Source: Siderastrea radians (taxonomy: Eukaryota > Cnidaria > Anthozoa > Scleractinia > Rhizangiidae). Taken from it: 64,000 bases of DNA. The stretch lies in the NCBI GenBank assembly GCA_964017195.1, contig OZ024891.1:10946458-11010457 (forward strand). Direction: 5' to 3'. The position numbers were made by a program, and so were the translations under genes. Positions 22,714 to 34,360 of this stretch are shown here, in pieces. The notes beneath the pieces are model-generated. The model had not been told where the DNA came from. It did not search any database and saw only the letters and a list, made by a program, of their open reading frames with translations. How positions within the stretch are numbered: the stretch's first letter is position 1; each line of letters opens with the position of its first letter.

Positions 22714-25700
22714 ATGGATCTGAAGATTTGCATGTTGTTGCTCCTGGTCCTTGGGGTCGCTGTTTATCATGTACAAGGTACGTAAGCTTAGAAGTCAGTA
22801 CTCACAGCTACATTGGTGATCAACAGACTGAGCTATTGAAAAATTAGCCTTCTTTCGAGAAAATAAAAGCAAGTAAAACTTTGGAATCCTTTATGTAAAG
22901 TAACAGTTTAATTAACTCGCACATGAACCAAATGTGGCGCGCCTTAAAACATTTATAATAACGCCTTCAATACGAATGGCTTAAATTCTCGTGATCAATT
23001 TGATTCTATTCCAGCTGGTGGAGTATGCGACTATCCTGTTGGGACCTGCACAAGTGTAAACGATCCCTGCCCACAAGGCGATGAGCGCTGTCCAGAGTAC
23101 GATAGCGACTGCCCAAGTGGAATTAACCACTGCTGCTGCCACATAAAAACAACAAGTAAGTTAACTATCGCAAAGGGTGTCTGTCGGAGGACAGATTATT
23201 TGGAGACACTTGGTTATTCGCCTGAATAGCCAACTCCCGGGGATACCCTGTCAATTTAGGATAGGTGTGAGCCGCAAAGGTTCTTAAGCCTTGCCTTCTT
23301 TAAGGATAGGAAAGATAGAAAATCGAAAAGTGATACCCTTTAATGGAACAAACCCGACAAATGACGCCCTATTCAAGGAAAAAACGATCACTAACAATGG
23401 TGGGAACATGTCACTTTTAATTTGTTTCTTTTCTGTAACCTAGTTTAATAATTCGCCATCGTAACTATGCTTTACGTACTGCAATTTTAGTTAATAGAGA
23501 AATGAAATCCTATCTAAGGCCCCGTCCACACGGGGGGGGGGGGGATTTTTTTCTCTCCGTTTTCAAAAAAATTCGCGTCCGCACAGCGTCTTCGAATTGT
23601 TTTCGCCCGTCCACACAAAAATGCTACAACAACGATTGGAAAACACTAATACTGCTGACAGGGCATACGCATTTACCAGTAAAATAAGCCCACAAGACAT
23701 AACGTGGCGCCATTTTTTTCGTTTTGCGTGCCTGCCTTTGTTTCTTAGAAACTTGAAAATTTATTTGAAAATAGTTTAAAGATGTTGCAGTCGACAGGAC
23801 AAAAACTGGGTAGATCTAAGGGCAAGAGCAAGGCTAACTTGTTTGTTTGGACAGATGATGAAGTGTGGCACCTCAGGCAAAAACCGAAAAACAAAGCACA
23901 TGCCCAGTGGCACTTTGACCTCCAATTTCATAAACATAACCAGACTAAAAGGAACCTTAACTGTTTCCAACAAAACCTGTTGTGGTTGAAACAGTTGATC
24001 CCAACAGACCACCACCTTACATGTATGCCAGACAAGTTAACTGACCTTGTCGTACACTTTTTTCAAGGATCAAGCTTTCTATAAGAATTTTGAGGCTGAG
24101 AAAGTCTAATTTGAATAACATAGTCTCAATAGACACTGATTTTAAAAATATGAATCAAAGGAAGAATGATGTTAGAAATTTTCCCGGAAGATTCTACATG
24201 AAATAATCTTAAATGTCCTGTTCTGCAGCCGCCCCTCCCCCACCCTGTGAAGAAGGCATCGACTTTGGTATCATCATGGATCGCTCAGGATCGGTCGGCT
24301 CCACAAACTTTCAAAAGTGCAAGAGTTTCGTTAAAGACCTGGTCGATACTTTCCAAATCTCTCCCCAAGGGACCCGTGCAGGGATCATTGCGTACTCCAG
24401 CGACTCAGAACTGATCGTTAACTTCGCAGATGACAACTCACAGACTCCCTCAGCCATGAAGGATATTATCGACAAGTATCTAAACTTAATATTTATTTTT
24501 ATCCCCGTTCATTTTTACACGACAAGTAGTCAACAAAGTAAGCTCACGATTACCTTTTGTTTTATTAGAAGGATTTATTTTTCGCCTGTTATTTAGTCAA
24601 GTCTAATTTTTGGAGAACCAAGTAACCCATTTTTGCTAAGAGGGCCACGCCTGTGATCAAAACCTGCACGACTGGGTCTGTTGTTATTTTTTCCTTTAAA
24701 ATAAACACGCCCCACGTTTTTTAGTTTTGTCCTTGTTTGCGCTTCTTTCTATCGTCAATTGATTTAAAGCAATACCTTTTGCCAACCTTTGAAAGTTATA
24801 GCACAAGGTGTAAGATGCACAAATTATAACCACAACTTTGGCTTGTACCCAACAGGATCTCTTACACTGGTGGAGGAACACGAACCGACATTGCCCTTCA
24901 GATGGCCAACTCTGGACTCTTCAGTTCCGCGGGAGGAGATCGTGGCGTTAAACCAAACGTGCTTGTGGTGATCACAGATGGAAAGACGAACAGTGAGAGC
25001 AAACCATATCCCACTGTCCTGGAACCACTTATCGTAAGTTGGCTATCATTTCCAAAATTTTATTTGGTTGATCAGATCAGAATGTAGTCCATCCCGTGTA
25101 AGCTTAACAAATAATAAGAGTTTCGTCGGTAGCGTGGCAATTACCAGTGGAACGTAAACGCTTTACCGGGGGGGAGGGGGGGAAGGGGGACAGTGGATCC
25201 AAACTTACCGCTTCCCGTACCCATGTACTCTTTAATCCCGGATCCCGCCCTTTTTCTTGTTGGCTCCTGCCTCTTTGCCCTTTTCGATTGCAAAATATTA
25301 CGCATTTTGTGTGCCTTCCCCCAGCGATTCTTCTGCTTCCCGTCCCTTGGGGATGTCCCTTCCACACTCTTTCCTCAATCACTTCCCGTCCCCTTTTCTC
25401 CTAAATTCTTCAACAGAAACCATGGATAAACCCAGATAAGCATTATTTCGCTCTTTTTAGTAATCCGGACTTATCGGTCAACTGCATAAACATTGCATAT
25501 GCCTTAGAAGGAAATAGGCGTAAACTACCCGTACGTTCAGCGGCTACCTTTGTATGTGTGGGCGCAGTACTATCGCAATCGGCGCGTTGGTCCTAAAAGA
25601 CACTAGTTCAAGACAATTTGTTTCTTATTCCACCAAGGTCTGTACTCAGTGTCGGCTATTGAGGCTTCAAAGAAAATTGACCAAGTTCCAGGTGTAACCC

Positions 25701-26011
25701 TGCCCTGCTGTACAAAGTCAAATAAACATACCAACCAATTTGTTCTTTCAATATATTTTGCACGACCGAACTGAGCGAACAATGGCATAAACAGCCTCCT
25801 GTTCATCTTAATAGCTGTACGTTAATTAATTATTCTTATTCATATCTTTTAGAATAAAGGTGTGGAAATGATTGCAGTTGGAGTGGGATCAGCTATCGAT
25901 TATAATGAGCTTCTCGAGATTGCAAATGGCAAACAAGAAAATGTCTTTACCGTTGATGATTTTGATAAACTCGTTGAAGTACTTAACGATGTCATCGAGG
26001 CTTCGTGTTAA
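22714..26011 (+). CDS. Gene A copy 2: secreted heptad-Cys plus vWA protein (262 aa)
   Basis: Exons 22714-22777, 23015-23155, 24229-24475, 24856-25033 and 25853-26011 have the same lengths and phases as copy 1 and no stops. The signal peptide, the eight Cys at seven-residue steps, the Pro4-Cys linker and the MIDAS (DRSGS, TGGGTRT, ITDG) are all kept. Differences from copy 1 are few: one Leu/Gly change in the signal peptide, Val for Leu and Gln for Pro in the Cys segment, and a few vWA surface changes. The last intron lacks the 877-bp insertion seen in unit 1. Its UTR donor follows 26024 and its terminal exon starts at 26542. The close likeness to copy 1 fits a recent duplication or gene conversion. 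Confidence 0.9.
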
Positions 26012-26541
26012 GCAGAATAAGAATGTAAGTAGCGGACACAGGTCCGTCTTTCTAGAGGGTATATATTTACACGGGATTTGCTCAGCTGAAATCAGCTAGT
26101 GTAAACTTACCTATCTTTAAGGAGGCTTCATGAGGTATATAAACCGAGACAAACTATTAACAATTTCACCTTTTCTGTAAACTTGGATATAATGTACTTA
26201 CAAAAATAAACGTAATGTTTGAAGGTCTACAACAAATTTACTAGAAAGAAATTATAGTTTCGGATGACTGGAAAATGAAGGCATACTATTAAGAGGGGTA
26301 TTACTGAGCCGGTAAAGGCCCTATAACGTAACATATATTTTTTTCTTTTCCCCGAGTATAAGATGTTTTGTATGATATAGGGCAGTCGTGATGGAACGTT
26401 TGTTCTCAAGATCAGAGTTGATGCTTTGATCTTCACACTAACACATTAAAATAAGAATTACGTCGCTAGAACTCGATCTCTGCGAAATCGGTCGTTTCGC
26501 AAATGTTTTCATGATCAATTCTCTTTTCTTATCCAATGTAG

Positions 26542-26660
26542 GTTGACAGGCAGGATATGTGCTTCAAAAGGCAACTGCTAACAAAGGATCCAAGGGTTAT
26601 TTAGATGTCGAGTTCTTTTCACTAGAGTTCAATAAAACGTAAATGTTTAAGAGGCGTGCA
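26542..26660 (+). other. Terminal 3' UTR exon of gene A copy 2 with AATAAA
   Basis: Same structure as copy 1; AATAAA at 26631-26636. Confidence 0.6.
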
Positions 26661-28494
26661 AGTTTGTCTCATTTATTTTATCAGAATATAAAAATCAGAT
26701 CCTAAAGGGGAAGAAGTGGTTCTGCCCAGACCTCGTTTGTTTACAAACTGCCTACTTCAGGTTAACTAGGTGGGCAATTTCCTGCTCAGTGACAAAAATG
26801 CTTTTTTCTCGGTGCAAGAATTGGACAACCTTTCTTTCGTAATACCGCTTTGGGTTTTAAAAAACCTCAACAGCGTATAAATGTCATATCCCACTATTAA
26901 TTTCTTATTACCCATGCCACATTATCCTTGTCTTCCCTCCTCCAAAAGATATCCAGCTTGAAGATCACAAAGGAGCGATGTAAGTTGAAAGAAACAACCC
27001 CAACAATTAACTTTTATTAATTCTCTAAGAAAATTAACACTCAAAAACTGATTTTTTTTAGTCGTATATTTTCTCTTTTATCATTAATTTGAACAAATAG
27101 ATAGTTCCCCATAAGACTCACGGAGTTTTTGCTATGAGTGAGAAATAAATATTGATATTTTAAGATCGCTTCTTATCCCCCAAAAAAGAAAGAGATTGCG
27201 AAAGGTTTTATTTGCCAAGAACTAGGCAAAGATGAATTCAATGTCCTGGCTGGGAATAATCTCTGGAGTTTCCTTTTCTGACGTGAAAACAAGGCAAACT
27301 GTTTGTGGAATATTTTTAGTAGACGCTTACTTGCAGCATTTTGTATGCTAACTGGGCACCAAGGAATAGAAGATGCAGATTTTACTGCTTCCTAAAAATT
27401 AAAAAGTGAAGATTGAAAGAGAACTCGACTTTGCTACACAGTTCAACAGAAATGCTGTTCTTTGTGCAACTCTAAGCTAACTAAGAGTTCGAACATTCCT
27501 TAGGGTGGGGTTGAGGGGGTCGTATACTCCTCTCCCCTCCCCTTGATTTCAAAGGCATGCATGTAAGTAACCTTTCTTGTTACTTTATTTCCTTTTAATC
27601 GTGCAATAAGCCTCTCTGGAAAAAAATCCTTGTAATGTAGAATCTTTTCAAAACTCTCTGGGAAAGGTTACCGCCAGAGTCCAAACGCCCAGGACCAGGG
27701 ACATTTCCCTCTCTCTCCCTTTCCAGTATAGTAATCCCCTTTCAGAAAACCCTGGATCGGCCCCTGGTAGGCAAGACCATAAATCTGAGGGGGGAGTACC
27801 GAGGCCGCCATGTAGAGAACAAAACAAAAAAATGGCCAAAGATTGTTGTCAAGGTGACTCCGAAATTGCGGCTAGTACATCAGGTAGCTAGCAGGCTGGT
27901 TGAAAAGTAGGAGTCAGCTGGTGTTCCTGGGAGATAAAAAAAGTGGATTTGTAATGAAGAACTGTGTCTTTTAAACCAGCTCACAGTTAACTGTATCATC
28001 GTCAGACGGAAACGTCCCCCTCCCCCCAGCCCCACAAAAAAGTGTCCTGGTTGAAAAGCCACCACTCTGCTAACAGTATAAACCCAGAAAAGAAAGAGAT
28101 AAAGATAGAAAACTAGTACGATAATCAAGGTTTTGTTCCAAGAATCGTCAACTTTAAGTGTCACCTCAGTTTGTATCACTTATCTTGACGTTAACCAGTC
28201 AGGCAGTTGACGTTTGTTTCAGTATTTTTATTCACTCAGATATCCTCCTCTAGTTTTTCTACAGTCTTGCCGATTTACCAAGACATTTCGCGACGCCTTA
28301 TACTGAAAAACATAGATTTTATCGAGCAACAGCTGGGTAAATATCAGAGACTGACTTCTTTAACCGTCCTTTAACACTTTAAAAAGCAGACACAAGAACT
28401 CAACTACTTATTTTTATGCTTAAAATTAAGACGTTCCTTAAGAAAAGTAAACATTTGTGAGCTCATAAATATATGAGGCTTCTTTGAGATATTT

Positions 28495-28740
28495 ACGTGC
28501 GTTCTCCCCTTCGCCAATATCCACGGCCTATTTTTTAAACTGCGGTGCACTTGGAAATACTGCAGTGAACAAGAATGGAGAATCAACTGGGCTCCCGATA
28601 TTATACTGAAGAATGTGTCAAGAAGTTCCCGCAAAGGACGCCCAATGTACGCGACTAAACATCTTAAACCGGTGGATTTGTCCCCTAACCATGCTATGCT
28701 TCCCTCGCATTCAGAAAAGGACAAAGTGTGGGTATACTGT
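28495..28740 (+). pseudogene. B-like exon 1 relic downstream of gene A (unit 2)
   Basis: Counterpart of the unit 1 relic, with the same CTW-x2-C and EWR-x2-W-AP pattern near 28546-28600 and the same frame break before CVKQ-like codons. The shared lesion shows it was dead before units 1 and 2 separated. Unit 3 has no counterpart. Confidence 0.52.
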
Positions 28741-28839
28741 AATGTATTATATGTAATAGTACTCGCTTGTTAGCTGCATGAAATGCATGATCAAGTTGGA
28801 AATTTCAAAGTAAAATTAACATTTAATCGGAGTATATTC

Positions 28840-29431
28840 TTAACCCTTGGACGTACAAGCAAAGTTACACCCCCAACGTGGTACAATTGGGGGGGGGATG
28901 GAACCTCCCTTGGGTTTCGTTATGTTAAAATATTTTGAAAAATTTCACCTTTAGTAGAAAGCCTGTGATGTGTTCTACAATAAAAGTTACATATTATGGG
29001 TTGCCGCGCTGCTAGGGGCCTGTGACGTCATTCAAGATAGCCGCCATATTGGGCGCCATCTTGGATTTTACCGAAAATTAGAAATTGTCCAAAAAAGTTA
29101 GAAATAGGAAATTTTTGATGCTGGACATGTAGAATATGACATAATTAAACATTGTGCTGTTTTTTGTTGACATATTTTGCATTTTCTTCCTAAAAAGGGT
29201 AAAAAACACGAATTTTTCTTCAAAAATGGCTCGACTTCCTGCTACTTATGACGTCATATCTCGTAACCATAGCAACCGATTCTCACCAAAACTGCGTCAT
29301 AATGTGTCTAAGGGATATGCCTACAGCTGCTGAAAACGGCTGGTGCTGATGAAAAATCACCTTAGAAAAAGTGAAGAAAAACCTTATGGGGGGTGGCATC
29401 CACCTCCCCCCCTTGTACGTCCGAGGGTAAA
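28840..29431. mobile_element. TTAA-flanked MITE, unit 2
   Basis: Same element at the same place, about 110 bp longer at its right end; the right flank reads GTAA instead of TTAA. The unit 1 copy probably lost that part. Confidence 0.62.
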
Positions 29432-29509
29432 AAGCTCAAAAGGTCTCTATACAGCTACAGTCGCCAATTTACATTGTATCATATCATTTGATATCAAATT
29501 GAAGTATTA

Positions 29510-30573
29510 CGTACTATTTCAAAAACGAGTGCGAGTGTTTCATCACGATTTCCAAACACGAGAAAACATATGAAAGCACGAGGCCGCTTCGGAAGAGTGC
29601 TTTTATTGCTTTCGAGTGTTTGGAAATCGTGAAGAAAAACGATGCACGAGTTTTTGAAATGACTTCTCTAAAGAAACAATACAAAATTATACAGTGTTGT
29701 ATTTTTTTCCATTTTACTTTAAAATGCCTTGTATGTGTGATTTCTTGTATTCAGTCGGCATTCATTGTATTTGTGAGCTTTCGTTTTTAATTATCCAATA
29801 GTTTCGCGTTGCACCAAATTTGTATTCCAAAAGCGTTGTGAACTTGAAGTGATTTACATATTGTTTTTGCCATGGCCGAAGGAAGGTTTCGCTGCCCGAA
29901 AACAATCGAGGAAGAAGAACTTTGCGTAGAGAGAGCAGTACCGAAGTCTACCAGATATAAAAATAAGTGGGCAGTAGGCATTTTTGAGGATTGGCAACGA
30001 GTGCGAAGTGTCAAGTCTCCAATACTCGAAGTTGGTGGAGTTTTTAAAGAATAAGTTGGAATCATCAACAGTAAGTGCGACAATTAGTGTCGATTCCAGC
30101 AGTGAGTCTGTGTCACGGAAGGTAGAAAAAGTTTCTCAGAATGTGGATATGGATACTATGCCAGTCTGTTTCGGTGACTTTAAGAACTGTACTTTTAACT
30201 TTAATTTCAAATGACTTCAGCTTGTCAGTTTGTAATTTGAAATGTTTTTCCTGGTCATTGTTTATTAAAAATTAATGATTCATGTTAAGCTGTGTTTGAG
30301 GAATATATGAATATGCAGATTAAGAACAATTTTATCACTAGTGATGAAAACGTGATGAAACACTAGTGATGAAAACGTGAGGAAACACTAGTGATTTTCA
30401 ACTGGTGTTCCATTGAGTTTCAAACTGATCCACCTGACCCGAATGGGGCGCTCTGGTTGGCTTATAACGTCAGGAATTATTAATGAGTTTGAGAAACCGT
30501 GGTCCATAAGTGCTTTGAGAATTATTAAAATCTAAGAATGTAATAATTCTATTTGGCTTTTTTTCCATTTTTG
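29510..30573. mobile_element. 1.06-kb insertion with hairpin and recombinase-like ORF fragments
   Basis: Unit 1 lacks it. The left end is a 145-bp hairpin (29516-29660; arms start atttcaaaaacgag and end ctcg/gagtttttgaaat). A 60-codon ORF (29872-30054) carries STRYKNKWAVGIFEDWQ and SPILEVGGVF, resembling the N-terminus of DUF3504/QRICH1-like tyrosine-recombinase proteins. A second frame to 30214 ends FGDFKNCTFNFNFK. This looks like the two ends of a longer gene with the middle deleted. A short tandem repeat (cactagtgatgaaaacgtga) is at 30337-30398. The family is inferred by eye. Confidence 0.5.
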
Positions 30574-31579
30574 TATGACAACGGTCTTGCAAGCAACTGT
30601 ATCTAACAGCTGTCTAAACTCATTAAAATATCCATGTCCGCAAACGTCATGCAATCGATCTAAAACGCAACAACAATATCAGTTTTGAAGAAACGCCTTA
30701 CACCTGCTAAGCGCAAAAACGTGCAGCACGCTCATTCTCCTAAAAGTACGAAGCAATCCACCGTACTGAAAAAGATGGCCACTGGTACGTTTACCCATAA
30801 CTCTTAGCGCAGAAAAACCCTAAAACGTTCATAAAAACGCAAAGAAAAGTTCTAAAGACTTCAAACGTAGCATATACAATGTTGCTAGCACCGGGATAAA
30901 TCTATGGAAAAATATGACTTTTTATGTGCCTATTGGCTGTATTAGGTTCGCAAGGTATTGTGGTAAAATTTACAGCTGCCATCTTTTTCCGTATGGTGGA
31001 TTTAAGACGAAATGGCACTGGGAAACATTTTAAGCGTTCTTGTACTCGCCAACGCCCTCAGTTCCGTATTATCTTGTGGTGGATCACCACCGCCGCCTTG
31101 TTCGTGGACAGAGTGTCGTAATGAATGGAGAGACGATTGGTCTCTGGGCATTCCAACGGGACGGTGCGTTGAACAGACCCATAGAGTCCATCAGACATGC
31201 AATTCTCATCAGGGCTCAGGATCGTGTCCTGCTCCAGTAACCTGCAATCGTTTGTCACCGCAATACAGGCTTGCACGTAAGTAAGATACCGACCTTTTTT
31301 TACGCCGCGTATGATTATGTTGATGTTAATACAGATTCCTAAGAAAATACGGCAAGAGAAAAATCGAATCATTTTAGTGTGTGGTTGCTGGTATTTTAAT
31401 TTTTAAGAGGAATCCTGCAAAATTAAATTCCGTTTTGCGTTTCGTTCTTAGCAAGATCCCTAATTCACCTATAAATGCAGAAGTTATGGCATCCGACCTC
31501 GGTGAATTTTGATAAGTAATGTGTTATAACAAATATAGCGTTACTCTGGTTAAACTTTTTTTGTGTTCGAATATATTTA

Positions 31580-32110
31580 ATGCAAAAGTTTAAAATCCTG
31601 AAGTTTCGGTTAAAACTTTAGCTTTTATCAGGGGGAAGTGATACAAAATTTTACAAAGGGCGTGTTGCATATGAAAAAATGCAAATTTTGAGCTAATATA
31701 AGTCTGTCCTTTGAAGCTAAATTCAAATACCCATACTGCAAATGAAAACCATCGTTCCGATTGAGCACCAGATTCTTGCAATCTCCCATGACACTTGAAG
31801 GCGTCTGTTACGCCAATTTGGACTTGTACGTAAAATCCTGGACCACTCCCAGGAGATGGAGTGACCCAAACGTAAACAACGTCAGTACCAAAAGAAATTA
31901 ATGAGTTGTCTCACCTTTGACAACGTATCATACGCTCATTGACATGATACTGATCAGAAATATTTGCTAGTTGGGAAAAAGTTTGAAATAACTACAGTAT
32001 AGTAAAACTTATCTTATCTTAACTTGTTTGAGGCTTCATCAGAGCCTTCTGTAGACAGTGCGAATCAATAATTCGTTTTGAATTGCCCAGGCCTTCAGGG
32101 TACTAAGAGC
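31580..32110 (-). mobile_element. Old Penelope-like relic in B intron (unit 3)
   Basis: Same relic, more decayed, with a changed CTGATAA motif near 31630. Confidence 0.38.
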
Positions 32111-32499
32111 AATTACAACATTTCGTTTACATGGACAGTTATTAGTAAGAGTGAAATGATAATTCGCAGTCCTTAGCTAACTGCAATCAAAGTTAAAAAG
32201 CTGAAGAAATCAATCTGGTAATTAAGCCCACTTAATTGTCAGAAACGTTCATATAGCGGGCTCAGAATTCACTGAGAAAGAAAACGACTGTTGTTTTCAA
32301 TACCACTGGAATATAACATGAAAGTTTTATATCAAAAGCATTGACATCATTCCTTCGAATAACGATAATATACACATGTAATCACGACTAAGTGAGGCAA
32401 AGTGATTGTCTACCATCGAAGATCATAGCTCTTTAATAAATAGTATCTAGAAGAGCATATTGTTTTTCGGCCACGGTCGAAACCAGCTGTGGCTATTAA

Positions 32500-32784
32500 A
32501 TAATAATAATAATAATAATAATAATAAACTTTATTAACGTGTCTTAAAATATCTAGCTTACACTAAAGTAAGCTAATTGGGGACACCTATCTATACCTAT
32601 CTAAAGTAGTAAAAATATATAAAATATTACAATATATACAATATAAAATATAAAATATAATATCACATCAACCTATAGTGATAAAACCCCCAAATGTTCA
32701 GAAAATCAAAAGTCACTAATTACTACATAGAGGACAGTTGTGACATCCTTCCTCCAGTAACGCTTCGAGATTAAAAAATTAGGC
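32500..32784 (-). mobile_element. Non-LTR retrotransposon 3' end with (TAA)n tail, unit 3
   Basis: Missing from units 1 and 2. It starts with a (TAA)n run at 32500-32527, the tail when read on the minus strand, and 'taaaaaattaggcc' is repeated at its far edge. No coding part is left. Confidence 0.5.
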
Positions 32785-33157
32785 CTAAAAAATTAGGCCG
32801 CATTAGTTTTTCGTCAAAAAGGCAGAATTTTAGATGCACTTTTGTACCTGCGAAAGTAAACACAGCTGTGCAAGTGTACGAAGATTAGGTTATCGAATAC
32901 GAACATACATCTCGCATCTTTTTATTAAAACTCGAACTGGTTATGATATCAGATATATAAAATTCGGAGCTGAATAAAGCTCTTTTCCTGATTTGTTGAA
33001 AAAAGCTAAAAGTGACTTCATTCAGTTGCATCCTCTACTAATTGTGGACACCTATACTATTTCTATATGTTCTATACTATTTACTTTGCTTCTTATTTCC
33101 CACGCAGGCTTCCGTAAACATGCGTATTACTGTCCCTTCCACCCATGGTCTTCTTGG

Positions 33158-33696
33158 AGCGCTTACCATTTGAATGGAATTCTCGGTGTATTTTTTCGGA
33201 CAAATGGAACTGCACTTTTTCTCACCAAGAGAACGGAACGGATTGAGCCGTATCATTTGATTCGAAGTTTCGGAAGCAACTGTTTTCCCGCGTGATTAAG
33301 ATGAAAAGCTCGAATCATGAAAACAAAAGTAAAACACAAGTACCGACGGCCAAAACTTAAATCTTTCTCGCCTTGAGTGCTACAATTGTGTTGCAAGAAG
33401 TCTGTTAACAGTAGCCGCGAAAATAAAACAGCTGTCACGTCACGAACACTGTGGAACAGTAAAGATTCATCAGCTTGAATCCGCCGTCTTAGGGCACTGC
33501 CGTCTTCTCGGAAATAGCCTGGCACTGGTAATTGTGGACAAATGGTACAGAAATTTCCGAGAATTCCGGTAAAAGCGAGAAAAAGGAATACCTCGGAAGG
33601 TATTTCCTTTTTCCCGAAAACATTCCACCGGAATGAACCGTCCCATTTGAATTCTCCCCGGAATTACCGGGTTTTCCATACAAATGGTAAGCGCTC
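33158..33696. mobile_element. 539-bp inverted-repeat transposon inside gene B exon 2, unit 3
   Basis: AGCGCTTACCATTTG at the left and CAAATGGTAAGCGCT at the right are perfect 15-base inverted ends. CTTGG is duplicated at 33153-33157 and 33697-33701. The ends continue as degenerate inverted sequence. No transposase, so non-autonomous; class uncertain. Confidence 0.82.
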
Positions 33697-34240
33697 TTGG
33701 TTTCCTGCTGTTTCCCCAGGGGCATGCGGGAAACAAAGTCGTTATCGTGACTACAATCAGCACATCCGGTACCATGAAAAGATTGGCGGTTGCAGTGGCA
33801 TCCGATGCTCATGTAGTTCGCGGTAGTACAAATACAGGGACTGGTGTAATAACTAGCAGCTGGTCAGTGGTCTACGTCCTGCAATTCATATTGTAAAGTT
33901 ACGTCATGTAGGACTGTTCTGCTGCTACGTGCCGAAGCTAGTGAGCAACGTTTGAAATCAGCAGTTTGATTATACATCAATGTTGAAGCGACCCTCTAAT
34001 CTAGACTGAATCTCTAATTTAGACTGTGTACGTTCTTTGACATCTAGATGGTTATTTCTTCGTCTTCTTCAGTTGCCACTCTTCAGAATACTGTTCTGCT
34101 TTTCACTTTTGCTAGTTAGACCACGTGGAACCTTCGAAAAGCTTACTTCAGAAGGCTACAAACCAGCATTTATCCATTTTCTAGTAATCATCACTTAAAA
34201 CGGGTCTTCATGGTCAATTCTCTTTTCTTATCCAATGTAG

Positions 34241-34360
34241 GTTGACAGGCATGAACTATGTGCTTCAAAAGGCAACTGCTAACAAAGAATCCAAGTGTTA
34301 TTTAGATGAGTCATTTATCACTCTCAGAGTTCAATCAAACTCAATGTTTAAGGGGTGTAC
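34241..34360 (+). pseudogene. Orphan A-type terminal UTR exon behind gene B (unit 3)
   Basis: The acceptor context and the exon start (GTTGACAGGCATG, then GTGCTTCAAAAGGCAACTGC) match the terminal UTR exon of gene A, but it lies downstream of B. Its poly(A) signal is altered (AATCAAA). Units 1 and 2 lack it at this place. It could serve as the UTR exon of B or be a relic of a lost A gene. Confidence 0.6.

Larger units (their letters stand above)
16205..30700 (+). repeat. Tandem unit 2 of the A/B gene array
   Basis: Collinear with unit 1 and only a few percent diverged by eye over exons and introns. It preserves the empty sites of the three large unit 1 insertions. Its own private insertion is at 29510-30573. 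Confidence 0.93.
31012..33826 (+). pseudogene. Gene B copy 3: TSR-like protein, exon 2 split by a transposon
   Basis: This copy has the best exon 1 (31012-31276). ATG 31012 opens a clean signal peptide, then CGGSPPPPC, CSWTEC and EWRDDW without a frameshift, which defines the likely original reading frame. Exon 2 starts at 33108 after 'cacgcag' but is cut after 33157 by a 539-bp element (33158-33696) and resumes at 33697 with the rest of the domain to TAG 33824-33826. The resumed part has Arg in place of a Cys that units 1 and 2 keep, so it is decaying. The phase-1 junction would put Arg where the others make Cys. The protein cannot be complete unless the insert is spliced out, for which I see no evidence. 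Confidence 0.68.

Noticed and set aside
25104..25439. Several overlapping Pro/Ser/Phe-rich ORFs on both strands
   Set aside because: C/T-rich low-complexity intron DNA between gene A exons 4 and 5; open in many frames by composition.
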